From: Cellvibrionaceae bacterium
GTDB lineage: Bacteria; Pseudomonadota; Gammaproteobacteria; Pseudomonadales; Cellvibrionaceae
Assembly (NCBI GenBank): GCA_024707385.1
Contig: JANPZW010000009.1
Coordinates: 310,001 to 374,000, forward strand
Direction of reading: 5' to 3'
Length of the DNA stretch: 64,000 nt
Numbering within the stretch: position 1 is the first letter of the stretch; each line of letters opens with the position of its first letter. Positions 19,184 to 28,972 of this stretch are shown piece by piece. Below the pieces are notes generated by a model. That model made no database searches. It was not told the DNA's origin and saw only the letters and a program-made list of their open reading frames with translations. A program made the position numbers and the translations under genes.

Positions 19184-20191
19184 TTAGTAATAGGTCAGTT
19201 GACGGGTTTTACCCCAGAAAACCCGATAGGCATATAAGGTATAAAAAATAATGGCCGGCAATACGATCATGGCGCCGTACAAAATAAACCAAAGAGATTC
19301 AGTCGCGCTCGCCGCCTCCCAAATGGTCAATCGTCCGGGGACCACGTAGGGGAAAAAGCTGTAGCCAAGCGCCGCGAATGAGAGAACAAAAATTACCATA
19401 GCAGCGACAAAAGGAATCCAGCAGCCGAAATCATCGGCAAAAGGAAACTGCGCGAGATAACGATCTGCCACCAGTACCGCGAAAAAGCACACCAGTGGAA
19501 TAAGCAACAGCAGCAGTGCAAAAGGGCCGCTGAACCACTTGGCGAAAACGTTGGCGCTGGTCAGAGGATTCACCACCGATACTGCAGCGATTCCCAGTGT
19601 CGTCATCCACAAACCGATACGCGCCCACCGTGCCGCGCGCCGCTGCAATTCGCCCTCCGTTTTCATCACCAGCCAGCCCGCGCCGATAAAACAATAACCG
19701 GCGGTTACACACACGGCGCTGAGCAGCGCAAAGGCGTGTGCTGCCGGGGATTGTTCGAACCCCATGACAAATAATCCGAGCATATAACCTTGGGAGAGTG
19801 TGGCTAGCAGTGAGCCGCCTTTAAACGCCCAATCCCACATGCGTTTATCATGCGGCGGCACCTTCGCACGGAAGTCGAATGCGACACCGCGCAAAATCAA
19901 TCCGCCCAGCATCAAGGTGACCGGCAGATATAAATGAAAAAGAATCTGGCTGTGCGCACTGGGAAATGCAATCAACAACAACCCCACGCCGAGCACCAGC
20001 CAGGTTTCGTTGGCATCCCAGAACGGACCAATCGACGCGATCATCATATCCCGCTGCGACTCTTCATCATGCGGCAGCAATATGCCTACGCCCAGGTCAT
20101 AACCGTCCAGCACGGCGTACAGCAGAAACGCCAACCCCATCAGCGCGATAAAAATAACGGGCAACCAATAAGCTTCACCTACGGGAATCAT
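19184..20191 (-). CDS. cydB: cytochrome bd-type ubiquinol oxidase subunit II
   Basis: This 335-residue membrane protein has about eight helices. It shows LDGYDLGVGILLPHDEESQRDMM near the start (the GYDLG pattern of CydB), WDANETWLVLGVGLLLIAFPS and LRGVAFDFRAK. Subunit II pairs with CydA in the inner membrane to reduce oxygen to water with quinol. The gene overlaps the cydA stop by four bases, so the two are coupled. I found no small cydX-like gene between its stop and the terminator at 19144-19170. Length and context match the cyanide-insensitive CioB branch. Confidence 0.95.
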   Translation of the reverse strand: MIPVGEAYWLPVIFIALMGLAFLLYAVLDGYDLGVGILLPHDEESQRDMMIASIGPFWDANETWLVLGVGLLLIAFPSAHSQILFHLYLPVTLMLGGLILRGVAFDFRAKVPPHDKRMWDWAFKGGSLLATLSQGYMLGLFVMGFEQSPAAHAFALLSAVCVTAGYCFIGAGWLVMKTEGELQRRAARWARIGLWMTTLGIAAVSVVNPLTSANVFAKWFSGPFALLLLLIPLVCFFAVLVADRYLAQFPFADDFGCWIPFVAAMVIFVLSFAALGYSFFPYVVPGRLTIWEAASATESLWFILYGAMIVLPAIIFYTLYAYRVFWGKTRQLTYY

Positions 20192-21585
20192 AACGCGGCT
20201 CCTGTTTTTTCAGCGCTGCCGGCAACATCTCCTGTTTGCGTCAGCGGATTGTGGCGCTCCTGCAATGTCACCATGTCTTCGCCGCGATCCACCAGCACAG
20301 ACTTGCGTGCCATAACAAACAGTGTGCGGATATAGGCCGTCAGCAGTACCGCGTAGAGGGTCAAATAAATCATCAGCGAGAGGCCGACATTTCCGCTCGC
20401 AACAGAGGTAACCGCGTCATGGGATTTGAGCACGCCCGACACCAGATACGGCTGGCGACCAATTTCCGTCACGTACCAACCCGCCAGAATGGCGATCCAG
20501 CCGGAAAAACTCATGGCCACCAGCGAGCGCAACGCCCAGGTCGGCAGAGTTTTCTTTTTCAATAACATCCAACTGAACGACCAGGCGACGAGCCACATCA
20601 ACATGCCCATTCCCACCATCAAGCGAAAGCTGTAAAAAACGGGGGCGACAGGAGGATGATCGGTAAATTCATTCAAACCCTTCACCTCACCGCGCCAGTC
20701 GTGGGTGAGAATAAAACTTGCCGCGCCCGGAATTTCCAAGGCGAAACGATTGAGGCGATCGATTTCATCCGGCAGTGCAAATACGGTAAACGGAGCGCCT
20801 TCCGTCGTCTCCCAGATGGCTTCCATGGCGGCAATTTTTGCCGGTTGATGCTCCAGCGTATTCAGGCCGTGCATATCGCCCACCAACACCTGAAGCGGAA
20901 TCAGCACCGCCGCCGCATAAACAGCTACCTTCAGCGCCAAACGGGGCGCAGGTTTGTGGTCGCCTTTCAAGAGACGATATGCGGAAATTCCGGCAATTAA
21001 AAACGCCGCTGTCAAACCGGATGCCAACAGCATATGAGTTACCCGATAGGGCATGGAGGGATTGAAAATGATCTGCCACCAGCTCAAGGGAAAGGCGACA
21101 CCGTCGCGCATTTCAAACCCGGCCGGCGTGTGCATCCAGGAATTCAATGCCAAGATCCAGAAGGCGGACAAACTGGTGCCGACCGCCACCAGAAAAGTCG
21201 CCAGGGTGTGCATTCGTGGCGAAACCCGATTAATGCCAAACAACATAATTCCCAAAAATGTCGCCTCGAGAAAAAATGCGGTCAGCACTTCGTAACCCAG
21301 CAAAGGCCCGGCGATATTACCAACCGTTTCCATATAACCCGGCCAGTTAGTGCCGAACTGAAACGACATGGTGATTCCGCTTACCACACCGAGAGCGAAA
21401 CTCAGCGCAAATATTTTTACCCAGAAGCGGTAACACCGCATCCACACTTCATCGCCCGTGCGGTTGTATTGCACGCGGAAATAAAATAAAAACCAGCACA
21501 AAGCGATGGTGATGGAGGGAAATAAAATATGGAAACTGATATTGGCCGCGAACTGTATCCGGGACAGCAAAAAAGTATCTAGCAT
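20188..21585 (-). CDS. cydA: cytochrome bd-type ubiquinol oxidase subunit I, short Q-loop (CioA-like)
   Basis: This 465-residue subunit I has RIQFAANISFHILFPSITIA at the N-terminus with the haem-ligand histidine. It also shows FQFGTNWPGYMETVGNIAGP and LGYEVLTAFFLEATFLGIML with the conserved glutamates, and WYVTEIGRQPYLVSGVLK. The loop between helices VI and VII lacks the long insertion of E. coli CydA, so this is the short-Q-loop, cyanide-insensitive type (CioA in Pseudomonas). It carries quinol oxidation and haems b558, b595 and d in the inner membrane. It lies 95 bases downstream of a GbsR-like regulator gene in the same direction. Confidence 0.95.
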   Translation of the reverse strand: MLDTFLLSRIQFAANISFHILFPSITIALCWFLFYFRVQYNRTGDEVWMRCYRFWVKIFALSFALGVVSGITMSFQFGTNWPGYMETVGNIAGPLLGYEVLTAFFLEATFLGIMLFGINRVSPRMHTLATFLVAVGTSLSAFWILALNSWMHTPAGFEMRDGVAFPLSWWQIIFNPSMPYRVTHMLLASGLTAAFLIAGISAYRLLKGDHKPAPRLALKVAVYAAAVLIPLQVLVGDMHGLNTLEHQPAKIAAMEAIWETTEGAPFTVFALPDEIDRLNRFALEIPGAASFILTHDWRGEVKGLNEFTDHPPVAPVFYSFRLMVGMGMLMWLVAWSFSWMLLKKKTLPTWALRSLVAMSFSGWIAILAGWYVTEIGRQPYLVSGVLKSHDAVTSVASGNVGLSLMIYLTLYAVLLTAYIRTLFVMARKSVLVDRGEDMVTLQERHNPLTQTGDVAGSAEKTGAAL

Positions 21586-21680
21586 TTATAGGACCTCGTG
21601 AAAAACAGCGCTGCCTTTGTCAAAAACGTTGTCGAAAAACGTTGTCAAAACCGCTGCCGACGGGCCGGCTCAGCCGGCCT

Positions 21681-22220
21681 TCAATTTTTCCCCAACAATT
21701 TGTCCTTAATGTCCAGCACTTTGCCCAAGTTGTTGCCTAGTTTGAGTAAGACTTGTAACCGCGCCGAATCCAAGCGCTGAATTTCGGTTGTCCATTTGGT
21801 CAGCATCTCGATAAGGTCGTGCATTTCCCGCATGCGTTGCTGAGCATATTTTTCTTCCTCACTCACTGGATCTGTCATGAGTAATCCCCGCAAGGTGGAC
21901 AAGGTCGGGTCAATTTCCCGCTTGCGTCTCTGCTCCATCAGCGTCTTGGCGATATCCCAGATCTCCGCCGGCGCGGAGTAATACTCTTTACGGTCGCCGG
22001 GAATATGCTGCAGCTTCACCAACTCCCAAGACTGCAGCTCCTTCAAACCCATACTGACATTTGAGCGGGAAAAGCCGAGGCTTTCAGCAATCTGATCGGC
22101 GGTCAGCGGTGTTTGACTCAACACTAACAGCGCGTACATCTGCCCTACTGTGCGATTGATACCCCAGCGGCTACCCATTTCACCAAAGTGCATTACGCAG
22201 GCTTGGATCATCGGTGTCAT
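21681..22220 (-). CDS. GbsR/MarR-family transcriptional regulator
   Basis: A 179-residue winged-helix regulator. The pattern GSRWGINRTVGQMYALLVLS, then ESLGFSRSNVSMGLKELQSW (recognition helix) and the wing IPGDRKEYY, matches the GbsR subgroup of MarR-like proteins. A long helical C-terminus follows (residues about 95-179) and may dimerise. It precedes cydAB in one likely operon, and a perfect 16-bp inverted repeat ends 7 bases before its start codon. Autoregulation together with control of the oxidase is the obvious inference. The signal sensed is unknown. Confidence 0.88.
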   Translation of the reverse strand: MTPMIQACVMHFGEMGSRWGINRTVGQMYALLVLSQTPLTADQIAESLGFSRSNVSMGLKELQSWELVKLQHIPGDRKEYYSAPAEIWDIAKTLMEQRRKREIDPTLSTLRGLLMTDPVSEEEKYAQQRMREMHDLIEMLTKWTTEIQRLDSARLQVLLKLGNNLGKVLDIKDKLLGKN

Positions 22221-22226
22221 GTTTTA

Positions 22227-22264
22227 TTTCCTGTAATTTCAGCAATTACTGAAATTACAGGAAA
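22227..22264. promoter_or_regulatory. perfect 16-bp inverted repeat, probable operator of the GbsR-like regulator
   Basis: TTTCCTGTAATTTCAG and CTGAAATTACAGGAAA are exact reverse complements separated by CAATTA. The site sits immediately before the regulator start codon at 22220 and upstream of cydAB. Its symmetry and place suggest dimeric binding and repression. Confidence 0.75.
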
Positions 22265-22423
22265 CCTGCAGATAGAGTCAAGCAGCTGCATCTATAAGAT
22301 GCATCCACACATCATGTAATCAGGGGGCGAGATAGGGTCGGCAGCCACATATAAATCATGATGAAAAGCATTCTTATTTCTGTTAATTTTGCCGCCTCGC
22401 TAACCTACCCAATGAAGGACACC

Positions 22424-24553
22424 ATGAATCTGTCAGTCGCCGGACCACTCGTTTCCGACCTTGTTTCGCTCCCTCTTACCGCGCGTAAGGCCCTATTTGT
22501 GGGCATCACCCTTGCCTTGTGTAACGGTGCTTATGCCGCACAAGCCAACGCGGATACGAATGAACCCAAGATGATGCAGAAAGTGGTGGTGGTCGGTACC
22601 GGTGAAGGTGATGCGGAACGCCAGCCAGGCGCGGTGTCCTTTGTCACGGCGGAGGATCTGACCCTGCAGCAGCCGCGCTCCACGGAAGAAGCACTGCGCA
22701 CAGTGCCAGGGGTGACCATTAAGCCGGAAGAAGAGAGTGCGATTGTCGCCAACATAGGGGTCCGCGGGCTGAGTTCGGCGGACTATAAAACCCTGATCCT
22801 GGAAGACGGCGTGCCCATCGCCCCGGGTCTGTTTGTCGGCAACGGCCGCTATTACAACCCACGCGTCCAACGCATGGAGAGCATCGAAGTATTAAAAGGT
22901 GCTGCCTCCCTGCGCTACGGCCCCAGCACCATCGGCGGCGTCATCAACTACATCACCAAGGACCCGGAAGACGGCGCGGCACTCTCCCTGCGCACCGGCT
23001 CTTTCAATACCCACGAGCCTCCCTTGAATTCGGCGGCAGCACGCCTTCGCAGGAAGCCAAATTCGGTGCTGTAGTCACTCATGTGCAGAGTGACGGCTTT
23101 ATGGACAAAGACTACGAAATGACGGATGTCATGATCAAAGCCGGTATGGCGGTGGGTGAAAACCAGTGGGTCAGTGTGAAATACACCGACTATAAAAATG
23201 ACGCCAACATTTCCTATCGCGGTCTTTTTTCTGCAGGCTTATCTCAACGGTGAAACTTATAACCCCGCCCCGGACGACTATTTCCTCACTGGACGGCGCT
23301 CGCTGGATGTAAATCATGAGTGGGATATCAGCGAAACCGCCAAACTCAAAACCATCGTATTCGGCAGTGAGACTTATCGCGACTACTGGCGCTATGCCAC
23401 CGACAATACCGCCTCTGTAGCAGAGGGCCGCTGGGTCTACACCGACAACCTCAACGGCAACAACCGCAGCTTCGACCGCATAGGCGTGGACAGCAGGCTG
23501 AGCCTGCAACACCAATTGTTCGGCATTGCCAACGAGAGCGAAGTGGGTGTTCGGGTGATGAACGAGGCCATGGATGACGTCACCGTCGCCGCCACCCGCG
23601 CCACCCCGCGCAGCGGCACCATCAACAAGGATGTGGTGGATACCGCCGATAGCCTAGCTGCCCACATACAAAACCGCTTTGTGATCACCGAGAGCGTCGC
23701 CATTACCGCTGGTGTGCGGGCCGAATACTATGAGCAGGGGCGTCACGACAAGCGCGCAGCGGGCACTAGCCAAGCGGACACGTCCAACACCGAGATCCTG
23801 CCGGGACTGGGTATCACCTATCAGATCAATTCCGGCCTGCAGCTTTTCCACAGCATATATAAAGCGTTTTCACCCGCGTTGAATAATGACGCACTCAACG
23901 GCCTGCAGGACCAGCGCCTGGACGCCGAACGCTCCACCAACGTGGAAGTCGGTTTGCGCGGAAGCCACAATCAATTCAATTACGAATTGGCGTTGTTCCG
24001 CATGGATTTCGACAACCAGATCATTCCCGCCAATTCCAACAGCCAGTTCCAGCGCACCAACGGCGGCGAGACTCTGCACCAAGGACTCGAAGCCGCCTTT
24101 GGGTGGGACATTGGTGCGGGCTTCAGTCTGAATACCAACGCCACTTACATTCCTGATGCTGAATTTATCGGCGATCGCCGCGACGCCTCCGGCAACGTCA
24201 CCACACCAGATGGCAACCGCATCAGCTACGTGCCGGAATTGGTGGCGAACCTAGCGCTGCAATATCAAGTGGCGCGCCTGCGCACCGCGCTTAATGTTCA
24301 CCACACCAGCGAGCAATACACCGATGTGCTCAACACCAGCGCCATCACGGAATCGACTTCCGGTTTCTTCACTGGCGAAATTGACAGCTACACCCTGCTG
24401 GACCTGAATGCGCTTTACGAACTCAATGACGCTTTCACACTGTACGGCAGCATCAAAAACCTGACCGACGAGCGCTATATCGCCAGTCTGCGCCAGGGCA
24501 TTTATGTTGGTACGGAACGGAGTTTTGAGGCGGGTGTAAAAGTTAAGTTTTGA
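22424..24553 (+). CDS. FecA-like TonB-dependent outer-membrane receptor, two frameshifts
   Basis: Read across three frames, this gives a receptor of about 710 residues. The ATG at 22424 has AAGGA just upstream, and a signal peptide ends near YAAQAN. The plug domain has a TonB-box-like VVVVGTGEGDAE, RSTEEALRTVPGVTIKPEEE, NIGVRGLSSADYKTLILEDG and RMESIEVLKGAASLRYGPST. The barrel ends with the typical terminal phenylalanine (GVKVKF). Shift 1 lies near 23017 (one base missing before the stretch reading EFGGSTPSQEAKFGAV). Shift 2 is at the T6 run 23225-23230 (one base too many). The family imports ferric chelates or other large ligands using TonB energy; FecA-like resemblance suggests ferric citrate or a related siderophore, which is not certain. 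Confidence 0.86.
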
Positions 24554-24559
24554 TCGGAC

Positions 24560-24593
24560 TGCTCCGGCAAATTGTATTGCCGGAGCAATTTTT
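24560..24593 (+). terminator. rho-independent terminator after the TonB receptor
   Basis: TGCTCCGGCAA pairs with TTGCCGGAGCA (11 bp) across a short loop, followed by ATTTTT. It begins 7 bases after the receptor stop. The DUF6607 gene ends at 24601 on the opposite strand, so it may serve both. Confidence 0.82.
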
Positions 24594-24600
24594 ACCTGAA

Positions 24601-25734
24601 TTAATAAAGAAACCGCGCGAGCACTTCGCGCACAAACGCCCGCATCTCTGCGGGCGTTTTATTCTCCGCCGTTTCCGCATATTCAAAAAACGGCATAAAC
24701 AATTCCTGCTCGTCCACTTTATCGCGCAAATAAAAGGATTTTTTCTGCCGTGCCACGGCTTGCCATTCTTCGCGCACCACGCGCCAAAATTCAGCGGTTT
24801 TTTGCCAGTAGGCATCGCCTGCGGAAAAATCAAAATCCTTGATTCGCTGATAGCGATTAACGCCCAGTTCCTTGGCAAGATAAGGTGTCGCACCCGCCGG
24901 TTTGTGCTGGTCATTTAAGGCGAGTTTGTAGTTTTCCTCTTCCTGTACCCAGCCGTCCGGCAGGATGGTGTGGCGGTTGAAGCCTTCGAGAACGTGATAA
25001 TCACTGCGCACCGTGTGTTCACGGCGCGGCAACGGGCGCCAGGTGAGCTGGCTTTGCCAGGTGGAAAAATTTGCTTTGTGTTCCCAGCGGCCGTAGGACT
25101 CATAGCGGGGTGAGTCGTCCACTTGGTACACCGCCTGCGCCCAGGTGCCTTTTACCGCGTTGCGCAGCAGGGCTTCGCGCTGCCACCGATTGTGACCGGC
25201 ATACACCAGCAAATCGCGTTTTTCATACTGCCAGTCCTGGCGCCAATGTTTCATCACCATGGGTCCGTGCACTGTGTCGCCCTGCTGAAAAAACATCACC
25301 ATGATGTGCTGCAGGCTGATGAAGTCCTTGCGCTCCTCCACTATGTACACGTATTCCGTGCCCCAGGACTGATAGGGTTTATCGGGTTTGAAGCCGGGCA
25401 CATAACCGACCGTTTCAAGAAAATCGAAGGTGGTGCGATAGGGCCCTGCCATCGCCAGGATGGCTTGGCGGTCGCGCTCGAAATCGCTCAACTTTGGGTT
25501 CTGCAATGCCAACCAGCCCGGATGTGGTTGCGGATCGAGCACGACCGCAGGGCCGGTTGACGTGCCGCCGCGCGGGACAAACCCGCAATCTTTAACAGTC
25601 GGCCAACTGAACGTGTAAAACCGCTCGCCCGGGCAATCCCTCTTCGCATCGGCGCTATCGCCCTCGTAAGAAAAGACCTCACCGCTCAGCATTAACAAAA
25701 GGAACAACAGCAGATGAAAAAAACGATCTCTCAT
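24601..25734 (-). CDS. DUF6607 family protein (secreted)
   Basis: A protein of about 377 residues starting at the ATG at 25734, preceded by a GAGAGAGAG stretch. The N-terminus RDRFFHLLLFLLLMLSGE is a signal peptide. The mature part is rich in tryptophan and charged residues, with WGTEYVYIVEERKDFISLQH, HGPMVMKHWRQDWQYEKRD, HNRWQREAL and ADSPRYESYGRWEH-like stretches. I recognise it as DUF6607. It converges on a FecA-like receptor gene, and in my knowledge such genes are found beside iron-type TonB receptors, but the function is not established. A longer frame to 25860 lacks support. Confidence 0.75.
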   Translation of the reverse strand: MRDRFFHLLLFLLLMLSGEVFSYEGDSADAKRDCPGERFYTFSWPTVKDCGFVPRGGTSTGPAVVLDPQPHPGWLALQNPKLSDFERDRQAILAMAGPYRTTFDFLETVGYVPGFKPDKPYQSWGTEYVYIVEERKDFISLQHIMVMFFQQGDTVHGPMVMKHWRQDWQYEKRDLLVYAGHNRWQREALLRNAVKGTWAQAVYQVDDSPRYESYGRWEHKANFSTWQSQLTWRPLPRREHTVRSDYHVLEGFNRHTILPDGWVQEEENYKLALNDQHKPAGATPYLAKELGVNRYQRIKDFDFSAGDAYWQKTAEFWRVVREEWQAVARQKKSFYLRDKVDEQELFMPFFEYAETAENKTPAEMRAFVREVLARFLY

Positions 25735-25848
25735 GAGTCTCTCTCTCTGGGTTAGTCGGAGGGGATTTAATTGCGGGAGTCGAACAGGGTCAAGACAAAA
25801 AAGTTCCCTCGGCCGGGTTCCGCCCTTCAGCTCACCATCTGTATACTG

Positions 25849-25862
25849 ACTTGTATACAAGT
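25849..25862. promoter_or_regulatory. GntR-type palindrome upstream of allophanate hydrolase gene
   Basis: ACTTGTATACAAGT is a perfect 14-bp palindrome, with a further TGTATAC half-site about 9 bases upstream. TTGTATACAA-like cores are typical operators of FCD-type GntR regulators, and one is encoded at 27723-28421. The site ends 21 bases before the ATG at 25884. Confidence 0.65.
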
Positions 25863-25883
25863 TGAGATCTGGAGACAGACATC

Positions 25884-27666
25884 ATGAGCAGCAATACTTT
25901 CGGCTGGACTTTGGCGGACTGGCGAGCCGAGATCCAACAGCACCCCCTCCTCCCTCCACCACCTACTGCACGAGCTGCGCGACCAACTTGCCAAACCGGA
26001 CCCCGCCTGGATTTACGTCATCTCTGCGGCCGAACTGGACCAGCAGCTGGCGGCCATAGAAAAACACTTCGACCTGCCGCTCTACGGTGTGCCTTTCGCG
26101 GTGAAAGACAATATCGATGTCGCAGGCATACCCACCACCGCCGCCTGCCCGGCTTTTGGTTATGTGCCGAGCACCGACGCGGCCAGTGTGGCTCGACTGC
26201 GAGCGGCGGGCGCCATAGTGATGGGCAAAACCAATCTCGATCAGTTCGCCACCGGCTTGGTTGGCACCCGCTCCCCCTTTGGCACAGTGTCCAACGCCTT
26301 CAATGACCGCTATATCTCCGGCGGCTCGAGCTCCGGCTCGGCCAGCGTGGTCGCCCGCGGGCTGGTGCCCTTCAGCCTCGGCACGGATACCGCCGGCTCC
26401 GGTCGTGTGCCGGCCGGCTTCAACAATATCGTCGGTTTGAAACCCACCAAAGGTCGCATCAGCACCCGCGGCGTGGTGCCGGCCTGTCGCAGCCTGGACT
26501 GTGTGTCTGTGTTCGCGCTGACTCTGGCGGATGCCGACACCGTCGCCGATCTGTTGAGCGGTTTCGATGCCGATGATGCCTATTCGCGAACCGCTCCGGT
26601 CGCGGTGCGCCACTTTCCGGCAAAGCCCCGTTTGGGCATTCCGCTGGCGCCCGAGTGGTTTGGCGATACTGCGTCCGCCAAGGCGTGGGAAGAAATATTG
26701 GACGCGGTGCAAAAACTGGGGGCGGAGGTGGTGCCGGTGGATTTCACCCCCATGTTTGAGCTGGCGCGATTGCTTTATGGCGGGCCCTGGGTGGCAGAGC
26801 GCTATGCCGCCGTGGGCGATTTTATGAGTGCACACGCGGAAGACATGAACCCGGTGGTGCGCGGCATCATCGAGCAGGCCACCCGATTTTCTGCCACCGA
26901 CGCCTTCCGCGCCGAGTATCGGCGCGCTGAACTCGTGCGCACGATTCAGACCCGCATGGCGACTGTCGACGCCTTGCTGGTGCCCACCGCACCGCGCCTG
27001 CCCACCATCGAGCAGGTGGAGGCCGACCCCGTGGCGGTCAACAGCCAACTCGGTACCTATACCAACTTCGTCAATCTGGCGGACTGCGCGGCGCTCGCCC
27101 TGCCCGCTTCAATCCGCGCAGATGGCCTGCCGTTTGGCATTACGCTGATCGCTCCGGCTTGGCAGGACAGCGCCCTGGTGGAACTCGGCCAGCGCTGGCT
27201 CAACAGCCGCAAACTTTATCTTGGCGCGACCAAGCGCCCGGCGCCCCTGGTACAACCGCGACCCGAACCACCCCGGGGTCATATTCGCCTGGCAGTAGTG
27301 GGCGCGCATCTAAGCGGCATGCCGCTGAATTATCAACTCACCGAGCGCCACGCCCGTCTGGTGGAAACCACCTTCACCAGCGCGGACTATCGCCTCTATG
27401 CCCTGCCCAATACCACGCCGCCAAAACCGGGCCTGGTGCGCGGCGGCGAGGGGGCGGAGATCGTGGTGGAGCTGTGGGATATACCGGTGAACGAGTTCGG
27501 CAGTTTTGTCGCCCTAGTGCCCGCGCCACTCGGCATAGGTACACTGACGCTGCACGACAACCGCCAGGTGAAAGGTTTTATCTGCGAGGGTTCAGCGCTG
27601 GAAGGCGCGCGTGACATCAGTGAATTTGGCGGTTGGCGGGCTTATCTGCAGTCGCTGCAACATTGA
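25884..27666 (+). CDS. atzF: allophanate hydrolase, one frameshift
   Basis: Once one C is removed from the C5 run 25943-25947, this reads as about 593 residues in two domains. The amidase-signature domain has PFAVKDNIDVAGIP (catalytic Lys), MGKTNLDQFATGLVGTRSP, ISGGSSSGSASVVARG (Ser-cisSer) and GTDTAGSGRVPAGFNN. The C-terminal domain of about 120 residues (from HIRLAVVGAHLSGMPLNYQ) matches the second domain of AtzF-type enzymes. The reaction is allophanate to ammonia and carbon dioxide, the second half of ATP-dependent urea breakdown. No urea carboxylase gene lies in the window. The ATG at 25884 has GGAGA upstream. The GntR gene follows 56 bases later. Confidence 0.88.
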
Positions 27667-27668
27667 AC

Positions 27669-27724
27669 GATCACGAACCTATCTCGAAGGATCACAGAGC
27701 ACATTGAGAGATCACGAAACCTAT
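27669..27724. repeat. direct repeats between atzF and the GntR gene
   Basis: GATCACGAACCTAT (27669-27682) and GATCACGAAACCTAT (27710-27724) are near-identical, with a partial third copy GGATCAC at 27689-27695. They fill the 56-base gap and overlap the start codon of the GntR gene. Confidence 0.6.
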
Positions 27725-28421
27725 GCCTGAGTCAGCAAACGCACATGCGCGTCCCAAATTGACCGAGCGAATCTATCAGCAGATCAAACGGGATATTTTT
27801 GAATTCCGCCTGCTGCCCGGCGACCGCTTTAGCGAAAACGAAGTGGCGACGCGGCTGGAAGTGAGCCGCACACCGGTGCGGGAAGCGCTGACGCAATTGC
27901 AACGGGAAGGTTATGTGACCGTGTTGTTTCGCAGTGGCTGGCAGATCAACCCGTTTGATTTTGACCAGTTCGATCAGCTGTATGACGTGCGCATAGTGTT
28001 GGAGCTGGCGGCAGTACAAAAACTTTGCACCATGGATCCGCCGCCGGATCTGAGCGGTTTGACGCAATTCTGGCTGGTGAGCAACGAAGAGCGCAGCGGC
28101 GACGAGCAGGAGGTGTGCAACGCCGACGAAGGCTTCCATTGCGCCTTAATCGCGGCGACCGGCAACCGGGAAATGACCCGCATCCATCGGGATATCACCG
28201 ACCGGTTGCGCATCATCCGCCGTATTGATTTCACCCAACCGGCGCGTATCGCCGCCACCTATGACGAGCATTCACAGATCCTGCGGGCGATCCTGGCGCG
28301 GCGCAGTGAACGCGCCTGTACCTTACTGAAAGCGCACGTCGAGGCCAGCAAGGCCGAAGTGCGCAAAATCACGCTGCACAAAATCCACGAAACCCGGCGC
28401 AAGCAAAATCCGGATATCTGA
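27723..28421 (+). CDS. GntR-family transcriptional regulator, FCD subgroup
   Basis: A 232-residue protein. The N-terminal winged helix has YQQIKRDIFEFRLLPGDRFS, ENEVATRLEVSRTPVREALT and LQREGYVTVL, the classic GntR pattern. The C-terminal FCD domain (residues about 80-220) has LYDVRIVLELAAVQKL, FHCALIAATGNREM and TYDEHSQILRAILARR, with metal-binding-type Asp/His positions. It probably binds the TTGTATACAA palindrome before atzF and responds to a small acid or urea-derived ligand. This is inferred from position only. Confidence 0.92.
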   Translation: MPESANAHARPKLTERIYQQIKRDIFEFRLLPGDRFSENEVATRLEVSRTPVREALTQLQREGYVTVLFRSGWQINPFDFDQFDQLYDVRIVLELAAVQKLCTMDPPPDLSGLTQFWLVSNEERSGDEQEVCNADEGFHCALIAATGNREMTRIHRDITDRLRIIRRIDFTQPARIAATYDEHSQILRAILARRSERACTLLKAHVEASKAEVRKITLHKIHETRRKQNPDI

Positions 28422-28427
28422 CCGCCC

Positions 28428-28913
28428 TCAACCCAGCAGCGGCTCTATATCTTTGGCGATATCTTCCGGCTTGGTGGCGGAGCCGTAGCGCTCCACCACT
28501 TCCCCCAACCCATTCACAAGAAATTTGGTGAAATTCCATTTGATCATTTCCGTCCCGAGAATACCGGGCGCGGCACTTTTTAACGCCACATACAGTGGGT
28601 GCGCGTCGGCACCGTTGACGTCGATTTTGGCAAACAGCGGAAACGTGACGCCGTAATTCAAATCGCAGAATTGGCGAATTTCCGCCTCACTGCCAGGCTC
28701 CTGGCCGCCGAATTGATTGCAGGGAAATCCCAGCACTTGCAGACCGCGATCTTTATAGCGCTGCCAGAGTTCCTCCAAACCTTTGTATTGCGGAGTAAAA
28801 CCGCAGGCGCTGGCGACATTGACGATCAGATAAGCCTTTGCCGGCAATTCGGCAAGCGTAATGGAGCGATGATCGAGGGTGGTAAGCGGGATATTCAGGA
28901 CATCGGCGGCCAT
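28428..28913 (-). CDS. glutathione peroxidase (BtuE/Gpx type)
   Basis: A 161-residue cysteine-type peroxidase. NVASACGFTPQYKGLE carries the peroxidatic cysteine, FPCNQFGGQEPGSEAEI the conserved Gln loop and second Cys, and MIKWNFTKFLVNGLGE the catalytic Trp/Asn. It reduces hydrogen peroxide and organic hydroperoxides in the cytoplasm, most likely with thioredoxin rather than glutathione, as in bacterial relatives. The stop is 6 bases from the GntR stop (convergent genes), and the start follows the terminator at 28973-29001. Confidence 0.95.
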   Translation of the reverse strand: MAADVLNIPLTTLDHRSITLAELPAKAYLIVNVASACGFTPQYKGLEELWQRYKDRGLQVLGFPCNQFGGQEPGSEAEIRQFCDLNYGVTFPLFAKIDVNGADAHPLYVALKSAAPGILGTEMIKWNFTKFLVNGLGEVVERYGSATKPEDIAKDIEPLLG

Positions 28914-28972
28914 GGAATTTTCTCCGTTGGGGGATTTGCAGATTCTATACCCAAATCAGGAAAAACCCGGGC

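Noticed and set aside
25963..27048. A 361-residue minus-strand frame opposite allophanate hydrolase
   Set aside because: It has a Gly/His/Arg-rich shadow composition; the amidase signature is on the plus strand.
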